NCBI GenBank assembly: GCA_021209875.1
Contig: JAGYVD010000003.1
Span: 1,860,001-1,924,000, forward strand
Direction: 5' to 3'
DNA length: 64,000 nt
Source of the DNA: Rosellinia necatrix
Taxonomy: Eukaryota; Ascomycota; Sordariomycetes; Xylariales; Xylariaceae
Under the pieces are notes generated by a model. That model saw only the letters and a program-made list of their open reading frames with translations, was not told the DNA's origin and did no database searches. This document shows, one piece after another, positions 57,001-64,000 of this stretch (position 1 is the first letter of the stretch; each line of letters begins with the position of its first letter). A program made the translations under genes and the position numbers.

Positions 57001-57046
57001 GATTTGGAACATTGAACCGCTAGCCGTCCAGATTGGGAATGGATGA
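54007..57046 (+). CDS. GPH1: Glycogen phosphorylase
   Basis: Releases glucose-1-phosphate from glycogen with pyridoxal phosphate; cytosolic. Seven exons, 54007-54169, 54280-54600, 54660-54925, 54979-55488, 55540-56456, 56507-56579 and 56630-57046 (introns 50-110 nt), encode 888 residues. Seen: [103 protein letters not shown] and the PLP-lysine motif [10 protein letters not shown] (K734), assembled only by joining exons 5 and 6. The N-terminal extension has RRPS (S16) and KHKRTLT (T41/T43), which fit basophilic PKA-type sites, paralleling the phosphorylated N-terminus of yeast Gph1. The gene is complete. It lies 2.5 kb downstream of the G-alpha gene in the same orientation. Confidence 0.96.
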
Positions 57047-60000
57047 TGAGGGGCTTGGAATGGCTTGACTCTTGCGTGTCTCCTTTACCAGTAGACAATT
57101 GTCAATTGGCGAGTGAGCATTTATTCTTGAGGGTGTGGCGCAGAGGCTGGGTCGTGTACATTCATGCTAAAGTAATAATTTGCGAGCCTCTTCGTCAAAA
57201 GCATCTTTCATTATACGATAGTCTAACCCATAGAGTGCCTTAACATCTGGATTATGCAGGCGTGTAACATGTGGATTCCGTGCACTAGCTATATACTTCT
57301 ATCTCCGTCCTGTAAATACCCTCCTCGACTGGTTCGTATTTCTGTCGAGAGGGGGTGTCAGATGGAAATAAGCAAGAAGCGACGGTGTTAACTAAGACCG
57401 TGTGTGCCCTTATTTCTATTTGTCGAGATGAGAAGTTCTATTGCTGGATGTTGATGGACTTGTCACGCATGTGAACGGCTTTAAGGGTTTGTCAGTTTAC
57501 CTTTCCTAATTCGAGCTATTTGATCAATCGGGTAAAATGAAAAATAAAAATAAGAAATTTGCATAAGTCAAGTTTATAAGAGAGGCATGTGATAACGCCA
57601 CCTTAGATCCCCCATCTGCAGATCGACAGCCAGCTAACCGAAGATGCCGAGTTCGAAGGGACCTGTCAAAGGTAAAGGTTGCAAAGCCTACTAATGACAC
57701 TGTGAATGCAATAATTCGGGTGCTAGCCCCTATTGGGTCTGATTTCCATAGTCCATGAATATGGCCCTCGCATATTAGTTGTGATTGTCTGATTGCTACT
57801 AGGTAGAATAACAATGCGTTTTAACATAGCAAATTCGCAACATACTGCTGAAGGAAACTGTGTATAATAATAAAATAATTCAATATGTAATGGTCTAAGA
57901 GAGATCACTGTGGCCTGGCTCCTCTTCCATATTGTGACAGCTTACATATCCCGACAGCTTAGCTTCTCAACACGATATGGCTCTCTAGTGAGTGGCTTAT
58001 GTCGATTACCGAAAGGAAACGGAGAAGTAGTCACTTGCAGCATTGAAGGGACATTGAATACCGACTATTAATAAAAAGTTCAGTGAGCCAAATCATCCTT
58101 AGACGACACGATTCTTGGCTAATACCGCAGCAGGTCTCATCACAGGACCCTGACAAACGGCGAAGCCAACAATGCGTATCATAATGGTAATCTCCCTAGT
58201 CATCATATCACGGATTGTGGCCCTCATCCCTTTAGACTCGGATTGTAATTTTAGCTAAGAGTTGAGTTAGAACGTGAGCACGACTAGCGACGAATTAATA
58301 ACTGAAAAGACAGTGGTTAATTATAGAACAACAAAATGGGTATCTCGACGTTTTTCTTGATGGTCCGGCTGGACATCTTGCCATAGTCCATGATCAAGAC
58401 CCGAAGCCTCGGCTTTCTAAGGCCGGTTGACACTTCGATAAGTGTCAATGATATTTGACTACATCAGTGATATTACAAACAGCCTTGTGAAGTCTCTCTA
58501 TTAAATGAGTAAGGTAAAATGGGTGTCGCTGGGGTGAAAGCAGCGACGCGAGCTTCGTTAGGGGAATATCAAATGACAGCGTCATGAGCACATACAGTAG
58601 AATAGCGTTTGCGACGAAAGCTATCCCTTATAGTAGTCCACCACGGAAAGGCGATCCTGAAAATACCTTGAACATCTTATGGAGTTCCTCGAAACTGAAA
58701 CTAATGGCAGCTAGAGAGGGTACTAGGATTATACCAAAGGAGGGCTACTGTCAGATACCGTGAGCAGGTAGATAGGCTAGTCCGACGTGGTAACCAGGGC
58801 TGAACAGGGTGAACAATTGATTCCAGAGCCCATTAAGACCCAAGGGGGTCTTGAAGGTCTATATATATACACCCGGTTCCAGTACTACAACCACCCTAGG
58901 TGTCGGGTGGTTGATATTAGTGTGATAGTTCCACCTGACAACTACCCACGCAGACTAGAATACATCGTAGGTACAATGGTACCAAACTACCGTTAGATGG
59001 CGACTATCTCTCAAATAGAGATATATATTACTTGCACTTTCGGAACGGGGCAATGTGAAACCCCAATACCAATTCATTTTAGCGTCTTCGGAACGACTCT
59101 GGCCCATGAATGAAGGGCGCAACATGTTTCCCTCATGCCCGCCACCTCTCAAAGAAGCGTATTAACGCTTGATCAACAGCTGGAAACCTTGTTGAGGCAT
59201 TCCGTCTGGAAGGCCAATGAGCCCCATGCCCGGAAGCCAACGATGAAGTGCAAGGTTTGGTCAACTCAACCCCTCTTGATCCTCCTTTTAAAGCCGAGGG
59301 TGCATTAGATGCAACGAATCTTACATATAGCGATATCAAAGAAATACCAGCTGAAGAGACCGCTCCCCCGGTATTGATATTCACTTCCCGAGACTGGCTA
59401 ATCCACGCGCAAGCCTTAGCCCTAAATGAACCCACGAATCTTATCAGATAATATTATCGTAATACTTAGGCCGTTCATACCCTTCATCCCTCCCATCCAT
59501 GTCGTCTTTACAGTGGTCGGTTATAAGGCCAAGGGCAATCGTCACAGGGCTATCTTGACTTATGGGCAGAAATGGTAAGGTCCTCAATGTATACATCAGC
59601 CCTCACTGTAAGTGTCGCCATGTCAACGCATGGGGTCTCTTCAAAGAAAAGAGGCACTAAGGGCGGCCGCAACGGCTATGTTTTTGGCAAACCTGGGCTG
59701 GACTCTGACGGTGATACGGGAAAGATGATCGATTCATGACTGATGACGGCGACACCTGAGTCCGTCGACTAAAGTAAATGTACGATGGTAATTAAATAAT
59801 GCGAGCGGCATAACTACTGGCGAATATGTCACCGACGCGCCGTTGTTGGGTTGAGACCATGCGCTATGTTGCCATTGAGCTGTAAGGCACATGTAGGAAG
59901 ACAAATCTATATCTGATCAATATCATGGGTAAGTTAGATATCTACCCATCTAGATGACCTTGATGGATGAATGCCTGGTGGTGCGCTTCTTTCAAGGCCA

Positions 60001-60993
60001 GCTTCGGGGGGGGTTTTTTTTTTTGTTTGTTTTTTGTTTACGAAAAGAAAGACCTTAATTGGGGGATGACGTTCTAGAAATTTTCGATGGGAATCCTGGT
60101 TTTCCCATCTTAAAAATCCTCTTCAGCCCCAATGGCAACCCACTTCACCATTTATTGAGAGGGGGGACAAAGATGGGGGGGCGAAAATAATAATATTATT
60201 AATAAATAAAATAAAATTGTGGACTGTCATAGTTATGCCACCCAAGTTGGACACGAACCGCGTCGCATATTTGCTCACAAGACCCCCGAGTCTCTGGGGG
60301 ATGCAGGATGGCGTCATGTTTACCTAAGGCATTGCATCCTCTCGGCGATGCTATTTGGCTGGCCCTCTGGGTACCCAAGAGAACCAGGTGGCCTTATTCT
60401 CGCGTCGAGTCCGGTTTTCTTGTTTCAGTGCAGCAGCAGACAAAATATAGGAGCAATTGCTCCGAGCAGCTAGGTAGCTCATGCGGGTCTTTTTTTTTTT
60501 TTTAACGATGGCTTATTTGATGTAACTACTGCTAGTATGCCTCTCGGTTATAATGCCAGCCGGTGATGGTTGTGTCCTGTCCAAGACCCTACCGCCGAAC
60601 TAGGTACCCAGGAGGGAATACGTCATTTTCGTGTGCGCAGGCCGGGGGGTGAGAGCAGAGAGGGGCTCGACTACCGCGGTACCAGACCTCGGCGGAGGGG
60701 CTCTTCAGGTAGGTACTGGGCTGTACTGTGCCGTACTGTACACCGCCGGAGCACGGAGGGAGCCAGCGAGTCCCCCAGGGGATGGCAGGAGCCGACAAAT
60801 AGCCCTGGCCGTGTTGATTGGCTTGACGGCGTTGTTGGGTTGCGTTCATCGTCGATGCACCAGCCAGAATTCGATGATCGAAGCAGGGCGGGGCTCCCAT
60901 CCTGGTAGCGCCATGTCAAGTCTGTATGTAGGTAGTGTATACACATACATACATGCCAGTTAGTTACCTGTACTTTAGATAGTAGTGCATGCG

Positions 60994-61012
60994 ACTACCT
61001 ACCTACCTACCT
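60994..61012. repeat. (CTAC)n tetranucleotide repeat
   Basis: Between four and five tandem CTAC units; another member of the dispersed TACC/GGTA class. Confidence 0.9.
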
Positions 61013-63891
61013 ATAACCGGGTGCCGATTGGGGAGGTAACTAACTTAGCTGTAGCCCCGGGGAGGTCGAGAGTTCGAGTACCTTTACCACAAACCCCGGA
61101 TATCTTTGAATTTTAGGAGGGGAGGGTCCCCTTTTTTGCAGTTTGGTTTGTTTGTTTAGGTGACGGATCGGGAATGTTTTGCCGTTGCTGGAATGTCAGT
61201 TTCGCAATTCCATGATAAACGCATTCTGTTATGGATCCTCAACCCGCCCAACCCCTGGATAACCCACAAATCCGCCCCCACCTCTATATAGTGTAGTAGT
61301 GTACAGTAGGTAGTATGCAGTGTGCATACATACAAGCAGGTAGTACTGTAGCAGATACAAGTAGCCGCTCACTAGCAAGTGTAGCCAGCCATCTGAGAAG
61401 CCGTCTTAGCCCAACCCAAAAGGCTTAGTGATATCGTATCCCAATATTTCAATACTTACTTCTTACTTACCTAGTCAGTCAGTTACTTACTTACTTACTT
61501 ACTTATTTGCTTGCTTACGCACCCATGAGGATGCTTGGCTTCGCTGCAGCATGTCGGCACAAGGCAATGCACACTTTTCTACCTACTACTTATACATGTC
61601 TCGTTAGGGAATGGAATAAGTGGTACGTAGAGTGTACCTCTATATCTACTCCATACGAGGTGATGCTGCTTTTGGTTGCATCTTGCTGGTAGCCAATAGG
61701 ATGTAGGTAGAGACGTGCGGCACAGAGGACGGGCTCGCGTATCCTGGTCCATGACATCATCATACTGTGAAATTTATTGCTGTTTTATGGTTCATCCTGG
61801 TATTTTCACGACAGAGCGACCCGATATCCGGCGCCAATTGGCATGATTGTTCTTCAGAAGCATCTGGGAGTTCTTTTGCTCAACCAGATCCAAAAGATCT
61901 TGTAATTTTCAACCAATGCAAAAGGGGGGCTTAACACGGACAGAAATGGAGGACTAAATTAGCCAGGATTACAATAAGCTAACTAGATATTCTGGTCTCC
62001 TTAATGATTGAGCATTCTTAGTGCCTATGCCTACTTGAGTATGACTAACAATTGGTACGTGTAGAAGAAATGCTAGTTATCTGATTGTTAAAACTATATA
62101 CTTACTTGTTGTATAAGTATGCTAACCTAAGTATATAACCTCCCCTAACCTAAACCTATGTGTCTTTGACCATTGTTGCCTACCTCACATCCGCCTATTG
62201 GCAGGTAGGTATTAGTATCAATATCAATTGAGACCTTAAAAAAAAAAAAGAAAAAAAAGCAAATAAACAAGATCCCCCGATGAAATATAGCCCTCGATGA
62301 GCTAACTCTTGACTACTGGCCTGCTGCCCAAACCACGAAGTCTGGGTTGAGGGATGTAGATGGTACCGGCCGAAGATCGGCAGTTTTGTATTGTTATGTA
62401 AAATTGTAGCTATGCTATTTCGGATATGGGAATCCGAGAAATCCCATCTGCAAGCTAGAGGTGTCTGGATACTTCCTGTTGACTTATTTGAATCTCCCCA
62501 GTGACATGCTTGCTATGACGGATTGCCATCGCCTAATCTTCTGGCGGTTCGACTTACGAGTCTGAAACTCGACAATATAGGGACTGAATAAGTTGCAGAC
62601 AAGATGGTCGATAACCTAACTGCTTGGTCCCTATCATTGCCACCCAGAGATCCTCCCGAGTTGCCGTTGCTAACAGCATATATGTGGCCGCCAGGACATG
62701 TGTTATAACCTAAGACAACAGCTTATCATAATCATTAGTTTAATTTATGCCCAATTTATCTATGTCCTTCCTTGTTCCCCCTTAGCCTTCTACCCTTAGT
62801 TCACGGAGTTTGCTTAAGTATGTATGCACTGACTAGTTCTACTCTCTCTTTCGGAGCCTCATCAGCCGGTAGCCAGACTGGTAAAGCTACTACTCACAAA
62901 AGTCTATACCTATACTCGCCTACCTGCACAGTTGATATCTAGCACTTACGTACTTGATTAGTAGCCAATGGCTTTGGAAGGCCAGGTAGAAGGAAATTCC
63001 GGTAGGCAGAAGAACTCCATTTGTGAATCCCACGTGCTGGTTGGCACAATCTTCTATCTGTTACTAACTTGTAGAACAAAGGTGATGCCGATAAAAGTAG
63101 TCTTATTATCATATTTGGTCACGAGGAAAGGGATAGGGTGTCTCTGTTCTACCACCTATTTCGCCCACGTTGGCGTCTTGTTGGCCCAAGCATGGCACGA
63201 CATGAAGTGAGCTCGGCTAACTACAGCAAAATGCATGGCGCTAGAGTGCCCCTTGCTGTCTTGTCTGTAGGGACCTAAGGCAAGCCGGGGTGGCAGGTAG
63301 GTAGGCACCTATTATAGATAGGAGAGGTATCCACCTCTCGCACGCTCTGCTACCCCGCTAAGTGAGCTGTACCCAATACACCAAGCATGTAAGTAGGTAC
63401 TTATACCCACCACCGACAGGAGGCGCAGTGGGTACTAAGTAGGTACCTGATGTACCTACAGGTAGTGACTGCACCTGGGCAGCATATAATCCTGTTCTCG
63501 ATTGCCACCCCACTATTTATTCCCAACGCCTGGAGCGGCGGCGGCGGTGGGTTGTGTAGAACTTTGCCTACCTACCGAAAGTACTCCAACCCACTGCCTA
63601 CCTCCTATACCTATAGTTCCTAAGCCCTCGATCAAACGATCCATCGGCCAGACAGACATAGTAACACCTCACTCGATCCATCCGATAATTCTTGTTTCCC
63701 CTTCTCTTTTGCCATCATTCCATACCTCGCTTTTCTCTGGGAACGCTGCGTCAGCCCTAAGTAACCAGCGTCTGCCCCTCCCCGACGGCCCAGAAAGCTG
63801 CACGCGGCCACATTTACCCCTCGCTCCGTCCTCGACCAGTCCGGCTGCCACTGTTACTCACGTACTGCCCTCGTTGTCTGCTCTTCATAAC

Positions 63892-63939
63892 CTTCACAAC
63901 GTTCTTCGCAAAGCTCTGCGCAACGCTCTTCGCAACGTT
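63892..63939. repeat. Four imperfect 12-bp tandem units
   Basis: Units of the type CTTCGCAACGTT / CTGCGCAACGCT repeat four times in a CT-rich context at the right end of the window. Confidence 0.85.
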
Positions 63940-64000
63940 CTGCCCACCCTGATCTGTCTCGCGCTGCGCCCGTCTGCTTCCTTGCTATCTCTCATTCTGC

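Larger units (their letters stand above)
57047..64000. other. Gene-free right end, about 7 kb
   Basis: No gene supportable. 57.3-60.1 kb is AT-rich and stop-dense, resembling decayed repeat DNA. 60.9-63.6 kb carries many ACCTACCT/TAGGTAGG tracts, including (CTAC)n at 60994-61012. The final ~350 nt turn CT-rich and contain 12-bp units at 63892-63939, typical of the leader of a plus-strand gene starting beyond the window. Confidence 0.5.

Noticed and set aside
58787..59451. Short frames near 58.8-59.4 kb considered as transposon or gene remnants
   Set aside because: No reverse transcriptase, transposase or DDE motif, and no terminal repeats recognised by eye.
61035..61090. TCGAGAGTTCGAGT, resembling a tRNA T-arm, plus strand
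   Set aside because: The expected complementary T-stem (CTCTC) is replaced by ACCTT, and no full cloverleaf forms. Possibly a relic or chance.

Overview
The window is nuclear DNA of a filamentous ascomycete (Pezizomycotina). The evidence is short spliceosomal introns (about 50-160 nt, mostly GTRNGY donors with CTAAC/CTGAC-like branch sites), two HET-domain genes (a family confined to filamentous fungi), a class III fungal G-alpha, and low gene density. A Sordariomycete, perhaps Xylariales, is my inference only. I see no intact transposon, rRNA, CRISPR array or viral gene.

Layout. 0.4-7.4 kb: RPB8 (+), a Nudix hydrolase (-), a short hypothetical gene (-), a Hikeshi/OPI10 homologue (+) and the Golgi apyrase YND1 (-). 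9.8-25.7 kb is an accessory-looking block: a fungal amidoligase (-), a broken HET gene (+), tRNA-Gly(UCC) (+), an amino-acid permease (-), a small cysteine-rich secreted protein whose first exon is only ATG CAG (-), a 3-hydroxyisobutyrate dehydrogenase-like gene with a one-base frameshift (-), and a second HET gene that lacks the middle of its domain (+). 28.5-36.4 kb: a GCK-III/Ste20-type kinase (+), an orphan low-complexity protein (-), NAD-isocitrate dehydrogenase subunit 1 (+) and a GNAT acetyltransferase (-). 40.3-43.2 kb: a large SH3/zinc-finger-like protein (+). 50.2-57.0 kb: the G-alpha subunit (+) and glycogen phosphorylase (+). The rest (43.2-50.2, 51.5-54.0, 57.0-64.0 kb and smaller gaps) is gene-free to my reading. 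It is rich in microsatellites, above all (TACC)n/(GGTA)n.

Genes in context. Most genes are unrelated housekeeping or signalling genes with no cluster logic. A functional link is plausible only for the G-alpha and its neighbour glycogen phosphorylase: class III G-alpha proteins act in nutrient/cAMP signalling, and phosphorylase is a classical cAMP/PKA target. That link is inference. The window splits into very GC-rich genes carrying coding microsatellites (Nudix, Hikeshi, orphan, GNAT, dehydrogenase) and genes of ordinary composition.

The best candidates for something undescribed are the hidden six-cysteine secreted protein near 20 kb, the stand-alone amidoligase near 10 kb, and the HET genes with lesions around them. 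All intron boundaries were inferred by eye from splice signals, reading-frame continuity and family conservation. No alignment or search was run.
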